Below, piece after piece: positions 12,129 through 22,191 of a DNA stretch of 64,000 nt; the first letter of the stretch is position 1, and the number at the start of each line of letters is the position of its first letter. The stretch is from assembly GCA_019096155.1 (NCBI GenBank), contig JAHCVI010000003.1, forward strand, positions 992,001 to 1,056,000. The letters are read 5' to 3'. The stretch comes from Staphylotrichum longicolle. Lineage: Eukaryota; Ascomycota; Sordariomycetes; Sordariales; Chaetomiaceae. The notes under the pieces were generated by a model, which worked only from the letters and a program-made list of their open reading frames with translations, had not been told where the DNA came from and did not search any database. Made by a program: the position numbers and the translations under genes.

Positions 12129-12172
12129 ACGTACTTTATAAGCGAGCGGGACATATAAGCGAGCGGGACACT
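12129..12172. repeat. Left terminal inverted repeat of the pogo-like element
   Basis: 44-bp repeat, perfect reverse complement of 13951-13994. It contains two directly adjacent copies of TATAAGCGAGCGGGACA (12137-12153 and 12154-12170), plausible paired transposase-binding sites. The outermost bases are ACGTAC. Confidence 0.95.
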
Positions 12173-12237
12173 AAGTTCTTGGCACGACGCGTCCTTCTTC
12201 CTCCACCCCTAACAGCGCGTTTTTTCTATTACTAAGG

Positions 12238-13905
12238 ATGTCTTCTGCTTCAAAGGAAGCTAGGGTAATCTTGGCCCTTAAAGCTCTTCAAGATGACGAG
12301 AAACTAAGCCTCCGAGCCGCGGCTAAGCTCTACAACGTGCCAGTTTCAACCCTCGGCTACCGACGTGCCGGCCGAGCTCTACGACGCGATCTTCCAGCCA
12401 ACTCGCGGAAGCTTACCGATCTAGAAGAGAAGACTATAGTTCAGTATGTAATTGAGCTATACGAGCGAGCTTTTCCGCCAAGGCTTTGTGGTGTAGAAGA
12501 TATGGCCAACCAACTGCTCCGCGAACGCGACGCGCCCCCTATTGGCAAGCTCTAGGCTTACAACTTCGTCAAACGCCAGCTAGCTCTCCGTACGCGGTAC
12601 TCGTGTAGATACGACTACTAGAGAGCCAAGTGCGAAGATCCAAAGGTCATTGGCAAGTGGTTTACCCTTGTACGAAACGTTAAGGCCAAGTACGGCATTG
12701 TAGATGACGATATCTATAACTTCGACAAGACTAGGTTTATAATAGGCATCATCTTTGCAGGTATAGTAGTTACGACCTCGGATGGCCGTAGCAAGGTAAA
12801 GCTGGCGTAGCCTAGTAACCGCGAGTAGGCAATGGTAATATAGGGCGTCAATGCCCTCGGCTAGGCGATCCCTCCGTTTATCATCTTGGCCGCGTAGTAC
12901 TACCTCGCCAACTAGTATACCGAATGTAACCTCCCTACCGACTAGCGTATCGCAACTACCGAGAATGGCTAGACTACTAATACAATAGGCCTAGATTGGA
13001 TCAAGTACTTCGACTTCTATATAGCGCCTCGTACGAAAGGCAAATATCGGTTATTAATCCTCGATAGCTACAAAAGCTACCACTCGACCGAATTCGAACT
13101 CTACTACTAGTAGAACAATATCATTACACTTTACATGCCTCCGCATTCCTTACACCTCCTCTAGCCACTCGATATTGGCTACTTTAGGCTGCTAAAGAAG
13201 GTGTATAGTTGCTAGATCGAGGACCTAATGCGGATATATATCAACTACGTAAGCAAGCTCGAGTTCCTCTATAGCTTCCGCGAGGCCTTCTTCGCCTCGA
13301 TAACGGAGAAGAATATCCAAGGTAGCTTTGTAGGCGCTAGGCTTATGCTGTACGACCTAGAGAGGGTGCTCTCCAAGTTAGATATCAAGCTTTGTATACT
13401 AACGCCCCTAAACTCGCGGGCCGGTATACTACAACCTTAGGTCTTCTAGACACTATACAACCCTCGAAAAGCGACCTCGCAGTCAACGCTTATCAAGACT
13501 CGCATTGCCAACTACTAGAATAGCTCCCCGACTTCAATGTTGGCTACTATAGACCAGCTTGCCAAGGAACAATGGCTGTAATGCACCAGGTGACCCTCCT
13601 TTAGGCAGAGGTCTCTTCGCTCCGCAAGGCCAACAAGGCACTAAGCAAGCGCCGGAGAGCCAAAAGAACACGCGTATAGCTTGGAGGCACTTACTGTACA
13701 GGGTGCGCAAGAGGCACTAGTCCAGGAGGCCGTGGGTGAGGAGGGAGTGCAAGAAATGAAGCCGGGTGGCAGTGGTACAGGGGGTCGTACGAAGGTTCGG
13801 TGCTGTGGTGTGTGCGGCAAGCCTGGCCATAATGCCCGCACTTGCCAGGAGGCTGTAGAAGCATCTGATTCATCTGTTTCTGATGTAATTATAGTTAGTT
13901 CTTAG
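12238..13905 (+). pseudogene. Pogo-like transposase pseudogene (HTH-psq, DDE, C-terminal zinc knuckle)
   Basis: This is an about 555-codon transposase relic. An N-terminal psq-type helix-turn-helix (LRAAAKLYNVPVSTLGYRR) is followed by a CENP-B-type DNA-binding region. The catalytic core keeps three aspartates: FDKT at 12724, LILDSY at 13063 and PLDIGYF at 13171. The last two are 35 residues apart, giving DD35D. The C-terminus has a CCHC zinc knuckle (CGVCGKPGHNARTC) near 13804-13848. One reading frame carries 17 in-frame stops between 12553 and 13518, all TAG, and mostly where Gln (CAG) or Trp (TGG) is expected. Near 13566 an apparent one-base loss shifts the Lys/Arg-rich linker (about 13572-13680) into another frame, and the original frame returns by about 13681. 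The first 318 nt remain open. It is non-functional as it stands. Confidence 0.9.
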
Positions 13906-13950
13906 TGTTGTTGTAGTATTTTCGAGGATAGTTGTTATAGAGGGGTAGAG

Positions 13951-13994
13951 AGTGTCCCGCTCGCTTATATGTCCCGCTCGCTTATAAAGTACGT
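13951..13994. repeat. Right terminal inverted repeat of the pogo-like element
   Basis: Perfect inverted copy of 12129-12172, with the same tandem 17-bp units at 13953-13969 and 13970-13986. It is followed by the TA target duplication at 13995-13996. Confidence 0.95.
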
Positions 13995-13996
13995 TA

Positions 13997-16318
13997 GATG
14001 TTTGCGATCAAATGACCACTGCGGCGACGTGCCGTTTTTCAACGGCTTCTGCTGCGTGTAGGTATAGCACGACTCTGAGCTTCGGGGCACTCGGCCATGC
14101 TCCCTGACAAGCACCACATACCTGGGATGACTGTCAGACTGAGCAAAGGGATATTGAGAAGCCAAGCAACCGGGGTTTGTGGTATAGAGCTGGCGGTCCT
14201 AACTCGTACTGCTCTACTTGAAGGTATCACTGCAGTCAAGTTATCGGTGGATAGCGGTAAAGTGTCCTGGTATATTTTCCAGATTTCTCCCCCTTCAATT
14301 GCGCCATAGCTCTTTGAAGACAATTACTAGCATATGCCGGCAACCGTTTATTTCGGAGGATGTAGTATCGATCCTACGAGAGCTTTAAGCATCGTGTCAT
14401 GCAGTTTCAACTGTGTTTCTACAAGGCAACTCCGACAGATTTGACCCACGTCGCCATCGAGGCCACTCTGAAGTATAATGATTCGATCAGTGTTGACTTG
14501 AGGTCTTGCACGTCGACAATTGTTAGCGCCGCTCCCAACAGACCATTGCCGTGAACGGGTGCATGCTGATATGTCGAGAACTATCGGTTTGTCAACAACA
14601 TGGTCTGATTGTTTGTCAGTAACTGTGTCCGAGGCGTCCTTGAGTTTGGCCAGAATTCGGACTTCAACGTCGCGCATCCTTTCTCATTGGAAGGCCCTTT
14701 GGGTTGCGCAAAAGCTATTCAACCTCTTCGTGGCTAGAATCCTGCTCACTGAAGGCAATCTGAACGACAAAAGTGGCTCTGCCAAGGTCAGCGACCTCGG
14801 CACCGCTCCGTAAGGGCGGGTCGATTGGGAAAAGGAGCAAAGGGTTCCAGGATATGGTCTCAGGAGGCCAGCTTGGGTCGTAATCCCACGGAACTTGTGG
14901 CGAAAGCCTCGATCCGAACTCGGCCGAAGTGTGAGGCGCCCGCCACCAGGGCCCATCAACTCCTGATCTAAACTTTTTAGCCAAAAGCGATCTAAGAGCG
15001 AGGTCACAGACTCGAAGCCTTGCCCGCTAGCTGGATCAGGGGCCTGGAACTAGGAGCGGACGGGATATCACCTATGACTGACATAGTCAAAGGGTTTGAT
15101 GCTCAACTGCGACCAGTGGCTTATTGCAAGAGTCTGGAGGCTGCTCAACATCAGCAATTTGTGGTACGACAATGTTGAAAGCTTGAAGTCTGTATCTGGC
15201 GGCTGAAATTGAAGCCCATGGCGATTGAGCATTGTCGCAAAGACCATAACGGCAAGGACGGCACATGTGGAAGATCGAACTCACAGACTGTTCTGGAAAC
15301 TAGGTAGCTGTGGTGCAGTGTCGGGGACGAGATCTCAACTGCCAGTCACTCCACGCTCCATTCCACGCTCCATCCCGCGCTCAATTGCATAACGAACTAC
15401 CTTACCTCACGTCTCGAAATGACGTGACGTGAGAGCTCTTGTCTGGGCGTTCGTGTGATTGGCCCCGCATGCCGAAGGAAGCTTTGTGGCTTGCCAAGTG
15501 CAAAAGCTTGGTTGGTTCAAGACTTGCCAAGGTCAGGGCCTGGTTGCGGATGACGGTTGGCAAAAGCCGGGGCTTGACGAGACCTGTTGAGCACTGCAAG
15601 ACTCTTGTACGTCAGCTCCCGCATACGCGCACACACTCGTCTTCCTTGTCCTTTATATCTATGTAGAACAAGCTCTGTCCTGTGACGGGCGTGTAAGGAC
15701 AGCAACCAATCGGCGGGGACGAGAGGCGGGCGGACTTAGTCATCCCCCTCGGGCCTCCCGGACTTTAAGGTGCCGCACAGCACCGAACAGGGATACTCCC
15801 CGGACCGATAGGCGAAGCCTAACCGTTGGCGGCTTGACCGATAGGGTGCGGGGTGAGCGGCGTGGCGCCGGGCTGCCAGACAGGCCCAATCAGGCCCAAA
15901 GTTCACTGAGCCTCAGCAGTACGACCCGCCACATCTGCCCAGTTTTGCGGGCCGCTTGCGGAAAGGCAACCTCGGGCGACGAAAGCAACCAAACTCGCAC
16001 CCGTTTAGCGTGAAAGGCGTGCTTCGATCCCTGACCGCAGTGATCATGTCGCCCCCCACTCTCCTGCATGGTTCTTCAACAACCTTGGCAGCCCCCGTGT
16101 ATGTAAGGGGGTGGTACCAAATAAAATATGCGAGCACCATAGGCACAAGCAGACTGTGCAGAAAACCCACTGTTTTGAAACACGTCCAGTTCTACCTTGT
16201 TCTCAACAAGTCCTTCGTACTTGTATTTTGTACCTTGGCCCTCCATTCCGACTCTCTACCGACATTTTATGCATGCGTCTTCGCTTGTTTTCATCACTAG
16301 TCCTTGACGACCACCGCC
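13997..16318. other. Long gene-free region between transposon and amino-acid transporter
   Basis: 2.3 kb in which I see no gene. The left part (to about 15,300) has moderate GC and many stops in all frames. An inverted repeat with 8-bp arms sits at 15406-15413 and 15426-15433 and includes TGACGTGA, a CRE/ATF-like sequence. A duplicated CACGCTCCAT unit lies around 15350-15372. The GC-rich stretch 15,700-15,900 has two ACCGATAGG copies and is probably part of the distal promoter of the transporter. An AT-rich TATA-like stretch is near 16,120. Confidence 0.5.
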
Positions 16319-18472
16319 ATGTCGCACCATCCCTCTCCTGAGCGGGCGGCGTACGACCTCGAGAAGAAGGATGACGGAGAAACACCACTGCCCGAGGCGG
16401 CCGAGGTTTCGTCGACGAGCCGCTGGTCCTCATGGTTCGGCGGGAGAAACGTCGTCGTGGGGCCGCGCATCGGCCCCGTCCTCAGCAGCATCTCGATTGC
16501 GGACTCGGACAGCGAACAGAGCAGCGCCGCCATCCTCGACAAGCAGCTGGCTGCCGAAGACGGCCATGCCATCCAGTACCGAACCTGCAGCTGGCAAAAG
16601 GTACAGTACCCTTATTTCCTTGTCCCCACTTACCATTTGTGGCTACCGCAGTAGATATGCTTTCAGTGCTGACCTGACCATCGCATGGCGCGTCTAGACG
16701 GCCGGCTTGCTCTTCTCGGAATACATTTGCCTGGTGAGTAGCAGCGTGTCGCAGTCTTCAATGGCATGCCGAAACACATACTGACTTCATCGTGTGCCAG
16801 GCCATCATGAGCTTTCCGTGGTCGTATAGCGTTCTTGGACTCGTTCCAGGGTACGTCTCCCGGGATGCTCCATCCAATTGGAGAACTGGGTGTATCAGAT
16901 CACCAACATGACTGACTTCAACAGATTGATCTTGACCGTTGTCAGCGCTGCCATTGTGCTCTACACGTGAGACCCCAACTCAAACCAACTCCTTGGACCA
17001 TTTCGTCTAACCCAGCAACCCCTTGATTAGGTCTCTAGTATTGTGGGAGTTTTGTCTGCGCCACCCAGAGGTTCGCGATGTCTGCGACATTGGCCAGATG
17101 TTGTTCTGGAACAAGAAGTGGGCGTGGTGGTTTACGGCAGTTTGTTTTCTCCTTAACAACACGGTATGCAACTCCATTCTCCCCATAGGGCTGGGTCCTC
17201 GCTGACATGACACTCCTCTACAGTTCATCCAGGGCCTGCATGTCCTGGTTGGCGCAAAGTACCTCAACACCATGACAGCGTCCGACGACGTGGGCTGCCG
17301 AACGGTCACCTTCAGTATCGTTGTGGCCATTATCTGCTGGCTCTGCTCACTTCCGCGGACATTTGACATGCTGTCCAAGCTGGGTACTGCCTCGGCCTTC
17401 TTCACCTTCGTCTCTGTCCTCCTGGCCACCATCTTCGCGGCGATCCAGTCGAATCCGGCCGGCTATACCCCCGAGACGGGTGACCCGATCGTGTCGGCCG
17501 TGCCCGTGGCCGGCACGACGTTCGTCAACGGCCTCGGTGCGTTCCTCAACATCAGCTACACCTTCATCGGCCAGATCACGCTGCCGTCCTTCATCGCCGA
17601 GATGCGTGACCCCCGCGATTTCCCCAAGGCGCTCTGGGCCTGTACCATTGCCGAGATCATACTGTTCAGCATCGTCGGCGGCATCGTTTATGCTTATGTC
17701 GGCACGCAGTATGTCACAGCGCCCGCGTTTGGCTCGTTGCAGCCGTTGTTCAAGAAGGTGTCCTTCTCCTTCATGATCCCAACCATCATCTTCCTCGGCG
17801 TGCTGTACGCGTCCGTGTCGGCCCGCTTCATCTTTTTCCGCATCTTCCAGAACTCGCGGCACAAGAACGAGCACACTCTGGTTGGCTGGGCTACCTGGAC
17901 CGGTATCTTGCGTGAGTAGTAACCCTGCCCCCTCGGGGGCCGGCACCGGCCCCCTCCCCTCCCCCCTCTCATCCCCCGCGCGCCCTCATCGGCCCCCTCC
18001 TCCCCCTTTCCCGCTCAGGTCGTCCCCGTGGAATTACCCTAAGACTAACGCCGATGCTTTACAGTGGCTACCTGGATCCTCGCTTTCATCATCGCCGAGG
18101 TCATCCCATTCTTTTCTTCTCGTAAGTTCCCTCTCCCATTCACCTTCAAAGAATTCTCTCTGCTCTCAAATGCCGCCGGCTAACCCATGTTTTCCAGTGC
18201 TCTCCCTTATGAGCTCCCTCTTCGATAGCTTTTTCGGCTTCATCTTTTGGGGCGTCGCCTACTTCCGCATGCGCCGCGCCGACGGGACCGTCTCGCTGGT
18301 CGGGGAGCGCACCGTATCCGGGTACCTGTTGGGCGCCCTCAATTTGGTAATCATTTTGATCGGCATTTTCTTCCTGACTGTGGGCACGTATGCGAGTGTG
18401 GAGAGCATCATCCTCGAGTTCGAAAGCGGTGCGGTTGGCGGTGTCTTTTCTTGTGCGAGCAACGGTCTTTGA
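16319..18472 (+). CDS. Neutral amino-acid transporter, MTR-type (AAAP/Aa_trans family)
   Basis: Plasma-membrane amino-acid/proton symporter related to Neurospora MTR. Eight exons (16319-16600, 16698-16733, 16801-16850, 16925-16966, 17031-17163, 17224-17911, 18065-18121, 18198-18472) close in frame at 520 aa. The first about 90 residues are a hydrophilic cytosolic tail rich in Ser/Asp. About eleven hydrophobic segments follow, including AIMSFPWSYSVLGLVPG, FIQGLHVLVGAKYLNTM and FINGLGAFLN-like segments (here FVNGLGAFLNISYTFIGQIT). The string EVRDVCDIGQMLFWNKKWAW is a family hallmark. The 36-nt and 42-nt exons are supported by this conservation. The intron at 17912-18064 is unusually long and C/T-rich for this gene. 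Confidence 0.93.
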
Positions 18473-18799
18473 GTTTAATCAATCCAGGGCAATGTTAATA
18501 ACCTGGTATGTCGTGTGGATGAAGGAAACAGCAAGCAGACATGCGGAAGTGGGAATCGTGGGCAATTTCATGAGGCAGTCTGCGCCTACTTCAATATCAC
18601 ATCCCTTACAAAGCAGTAATATCAGATCAAAAAGTGTACCACAACTGCGTCTCGTCACAAGCCGGACGGACTCCCTCCCACAACGACCTGAGGGCCAACC
18701 CTCGCACATCTGTTGTCCACTGCGCGGGCGGCGAGAATGAGAACGACCACCCATACTTCCCCCCAACTTTTCTCAACGCCTCAAAGATTAACCTTGTCT
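18473..18799. other. 3' flank of the transporter
   Basis: No gene is supported. It holds the 3' untranslated region of the transporter and runs into the WD40 relic on the other strand. Confidence 0.5.
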
Positions 18800-19205
18800 C
18801 TTCCCGGTCCCTGGCACACACCACGGCCGTCGTCTGCACGATGGAGATAGAGCAGCCCTTCGCGATCATCGGTCATCCAAGAGGCTGGAGCAAATAGATA
18901 ATGCGAGCATCGGCAATTGGATTAAGACAGCGGTAGGTTCCACAATCGGTAAAGAAATGATTATCACAAGAGAAAAGGAGAGAAGCTATAGTTTCCTGGC
19001 TTCGTAGTACACACCGCTCAGCGCCCGTAGCCGTATATCTCATATTTAGACCGCCATGTCGTCAGAGCCCGACACAACAAGCTGACCATCTGGCGGGAAC
19101 ACTCCAGCTTGACGGGGCTCCAATGGTCTCTATCACACGGTGCTCGGCACCTGTAGCCGCCTCCCATACTCGGACCGTCTCGTGAAATGTTGTTCTTGCA
19201 AAACA
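18800..19205 (-). pseudogene. Relic of a NACHT-WD40 (STAND/HNWD-type) gene, 3' end
   Basis: On the minus strand a WD40 blade end is readable as HETVRVWEAATGAEHRVIE near 19,140-19,200. In a shifted frame this is followed by FPPDGQLVVSGSDD and then stops where a blade end (typically KIWD) would be. Further 3', TGAERCV and a segment resembling the post-propeller tail of fungal NACHT-WD40 proteins (SCDNHFFTDCGTY, then WMTDDREGLLYL in another frame) are visible. Frameshifts and stops make it non-functional. The upstream NACHT and effector domains are not present in the window. The WD40 match is clear; the NACHT-WD40 assignment rests on blade consensus and the tail pattern. Confidence 0.6.
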
Positions 19206-19834
19206 CCCCACTTTACTGGATGAGGTGGAGTCGGGACAAGGGCGACGGCGCTCCGATCCGGCGCCAAATTCACGAGCTTCACCCGGACGCGAAAAGCCAA
19301 GGGAGGCCTGCAGTGGCGGCTCTGCAGGAAACTTGTAGACGGAAGATTCGTGGGCGGCAAACTTGCCGCATGGAAAGGCGTGAACCACGAGAGCCTCCTT
19401 GTGGACAGAAAAAGGCGTCCACCAAAATCACTCAACAGTTGTGACACCTCCATTTCTTACCAAAGGTACTACAAAATCCCGAATCCTTGAAGAAATGAAG
19501 TGATATTGAATCCAAAACCGTTACATCTTCCCCCCCTTTCTTTCTTCTTCCTTTTCTTCTTTTTCTTCCTCTTTTCTCTTCATACTTTTCCTCTGACTTT
19601 TTCCTTCCCCTTTTCTCTAACTTTTATTTGACACTGGTTTAGATCAAGATCTAACTTATTAGAACCTAGAGGCACGGCGACGCCTCAAATGTACGGCCTT
19701 TTTTCGGCCAGAGGGTCAGACAGGGGCGCCCCTCTTTCTGATCTGAGGCTTCGGCGTCGAGTTGCCAGCATACATACCACCGTATTGATACCGGCTTGCC
19801 CAATGCCTAATTCTGTCACTTTCGGATCTGGATC
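19206..19834. other. Gene-free region with polypyrimidine tract
   Basis: It contains an almost uninterrupted C/T tract at about 19,527-19,626. No gene is seen. Between 19,650 and 19,835 the DNA may be the decayed upstream part of the relic that follows. Confidence 0.45.
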
Positions 19835-20376
19835 TTGCAGGTTGGGAAGGTCCTAAGGCTGGAACCCACTGAGAGAAGAGCCCGTGCCTGCAACAGCCTG
19901 GAGCATGGCGAGGTGCACTACATGCGGAACTGCGACGGGGATGGCGGGGCATCTCTACCAGCCTGCGAGTGGCGGGACTTCCCCAAAAGGTCTGCTACAC
20001 ATGCCTCTTCCCGCAGAGCTGGGAGCTTGCGCACAGTGAGCAGACGCGCGTGGGGAAGCAGTGTACCGGGGCCAAAATGTTTACCAAGGAGATCGCGGGG
20101 TGGTCTATCACCCGCCACTACGATATTTGGAAGCAGATGGCAAGGGAGATGGGTGCGCCAATGCTCGCTGGTGGCGAGGCACTTGTACAGGGCGTGGAGG
20201 AGGGTATGCTAGGCGGGGCGGCGGATGGTATACGGGTGTGGTCTGTGAAGGCCGTGAGGCCCCCTGATGGCTCGAGGACGGCGAATATGATGTTGGTACT
20301 GGCCAAGACGGTGAAGCGGGCAGGTCGCTACTCTAGGCGAGGAAGAGGTCGAATCTTTGTGAAGGACTGGCTGTAA
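19835..20376 (+). pseudogene. Possible relic of a fungal RecQ/TLH-like helicase C-terminal Cys-rich region
   Basis: Two overlapping frames can be joined conceptually by a frameshift near 19,985. The first contains SLEHGEVHYMRNC followed by CEWRDFP. The second contains KVCYTCLFPQSWELAH, a downstream cysteine in KQCTGAKMF, and an aromatic/helical stretch (IAGWSITRHYDIWKQMAREM). A Cys-x2-Cys-x2-Pro-Gln pattern after a His/Cys segment is what I associate with the tail of fungal TLH-like RecQ helicases, but this is from memory. It could instead be an unrelated small gene. No start, promoter or upstream helicase motifs are visible. Confidence 0.3.
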
Positions 20377-20920
20377 ATATAATCTGTGCTTTGGGTGCTC
20401 GAGTTTTGATCATCTTGCTGCGAAGATCAGAGGCGCAGGGGAGAATGGTCTCGCACCTGGAACGGGAGGACGTGGTTGTGAGCTGCTCAGAGACAACTAG
20501 CAGAGACGGATGCCAGGCATGTTCTGCGTAATTCATATGGTCCAAAGATACGTCCCCTGTTTTTGTTTTTCCCTCGCTAATAAAAGAAAACTTGGCTTAC
20601 GTGCTGAAAGTTCAACTTTGTCACCCCGGCGGCGTTTTCGTGCACCATTGCCCAGCGGGATCGTCATCTTCTTTTCAAAACTTACACATTAAGTGCGCGA
20701 CATGCTTCGAGGTCCCGTTCCCGTGATCTGCAAGGCCGTTCTCTCCAACCTGACATCCACTTTTGGCTCACGACGACGCCTGCAAAACGCGACTCGTTTT
20801 GCACTTGCGCAAGGTACCTAAGGTACCTTAGCTTGCTATGCTGGGAGTATTTTCATGATAGACGTGCATATGAGATATTAGTAAATTGTCTCATCTTCAG
20901 ATTAACGTTAACCACCCAAG
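20377..20920. other. Intergenic region
   Basis: No gene is supported. A short direct repeat of AAGGTACCT-like units lies at 20,811-20,829; similar GGTACCTA-type words recur near 62,830-62,910 and are common simple sequence in fungal intergenic DNA. Confidence 0.5.
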
Positions 20921-22191
20921 TCACCATTGCCCCTTGTTTAGCTCAGCCTGAGAGTTCCCGCCGGCAGAGCTCCGTTCGATGTCGATGGACCCTCCCTTGC
21001 CGGGCCTTTCGCCATTTGTCCAGGTCCTCCCACCCAAGCTCTCCAACTGTACCGCCGTGATCCCCTTGGATACTGTCGCCCGCGGGTCCGACGCTGCCGG
21101 CCCGCTGCTGCCGGCGACGGTTTGCCCTGTGCTCCAGAGCTTGAACAGCGACTTGAGCCACGGGACGCAGCCGCAAATGAGGCCCAGCTGGACCTCAACG
21201 GCGGTCCAGATCCACATCTCCCAGCCGTACCAGGTGACGTCGTAGGTTTCGAACAAGACGTAGTGAACCCAGTAGATGCGGCAGCAAGAAGCAATGACAA
21301 CGACCAGGCCGAAGCTGAAAAGGGTGAGGAGGGCGATCCGCTGGGAGAGTGGGAGTTGCGTAGAGTAGAGAGTCGGCAGTGGAAGCACCCAGACGAAGAG
21401 GTCGAGTAGGGCGGCGATGACGGAGTAGGTCATCAGGTATGGGACCTCGTTGTGACAGTCGCGGGCGTATACCGCGAGGTTCCAGTAGCTTGAGAATGGA
21501 CTGCGAAAAGAGTCAGAAATATGATTGAGCAGTGACCCAAGTGGCTAGATCAGAGAGACGTACCGGCACTGGGCTAAAAGAGCAATGGTGAAGAAAAGTC
21601 CATTCACTACGCAGGCTGCGATACCGATCACTTGATGTCGTTTCCATCAGCTATCCTGCCTTCTTTGCACATCAGATGGGGCAAGACGTACAGGACAAGC
21701 GACGAAACCACGTCTGCCGGGGTGCAAGCCGTAGGTAGCTGGTGAAAATCGAGGTCCTGACCAGCGCTGTGGATACGCAAAACAAGACCTGGCACGCGTA
21801 CGAGACCTGGCGGCTGGTCACCACCTGGGAAGCGTTCAAGTCCCAGACATGGAGATCCCAGCCGTGCCGGGTAGAGGCCAGGACGACGCATACAGTGACT
21901 CCGACACCGAGGATCTGGAGACACCAGGGTGAATCAGCCCGCGATCCGTCATCTGGTACAGAAGACGAGTTCTCGGCTCGGGGGACATACCGCTCCGGCG
22001 ACCATCAACCAGTCATCCCAACCGACGCTACGCGTGATGCGCACTCGCACATACATGCGCAAGCCGAGGAGTATACAGCCGATGCTCAGGGCGAGGATCT
22101 CGACGATGATGAGAGCGGGACCACGAGTCTCGGGGTTGGTGAAGTTTGGGGCGGGCCATGAGGCCACGACATCGGGAGGCGGCGACCTCAT
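20921..22191 (-). CDS. PTH11-like integral membrane protein (rhodopsin-domain family)
   Basis: Seven-transmembrane receptor-like protein of the large fungal PTH11/rhodopsin-domain family, presumably at the plasma membrane; ligand unknown. Exons on the minus strand are 22191-21991, 21914-21692, 21630-21564 and 21500-20921. The frame closes at 356 aa. Family hallmarks are WDDWLMVAGA after TM2, RHGWDLHVWDL, SYLRLAP, CRPFSSYWNL, LLDLFVWVLPLPTLY, CRIYWVHYVLFETYDVTW and CGCVPWLKSLFK. The extracellular CFEM domain of PTH11 itself is absent. The C-terminal about 70 residues are a polar cytosolic tail. A donor GTACGT at 21691 and the following acceptor were chosen because they restore the LSLIGIAACV junction. 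Confidence 0.9.

Larger units (their letters stand above)
12129..13994 (+). mobile_element. Pogo-like (Tc1/mariner superfamily) DNA transposon, 1,866 bp, inactivated
   Basis: This is a complete element bounded by perfect 44-bp terminal inverted repeats (12129-12172 and 13951-13994). A TA dinucleotide flanks each end (12127-12128 and 13995-13996), the expected target-site duplication of this superfamily. Inside lies one transposase gene relic, in the same orientation throughout. The gene content and TA duplication identify it as a fungal pogo/Fot-type element. The coding region carries many amber codons and CpA-to-TpA type changes, as expected from repeat-induced point mutation, while the ends are still perfect. 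It cannot make its own transposase but could in principle still be mobilised in trans. Confidence 0.93.

Noticed and set aside
12553..13518. Amber codon reassignment or programmed readthrough in the transposase
   Set aside because: All other genes in the window use TAG normally as a stop (SEC27, Egh16-like, GH10). RIP-type change explains the pattern more simply, and the frame also has indels further on.
19527..19626. Long C/T tract as a possible retroelement polypurine tract
   Set aside because: No LTRs, primer-binding site or reverse-transcriptase sequence nearby; such tracts are common in fungal intergenic DNA.
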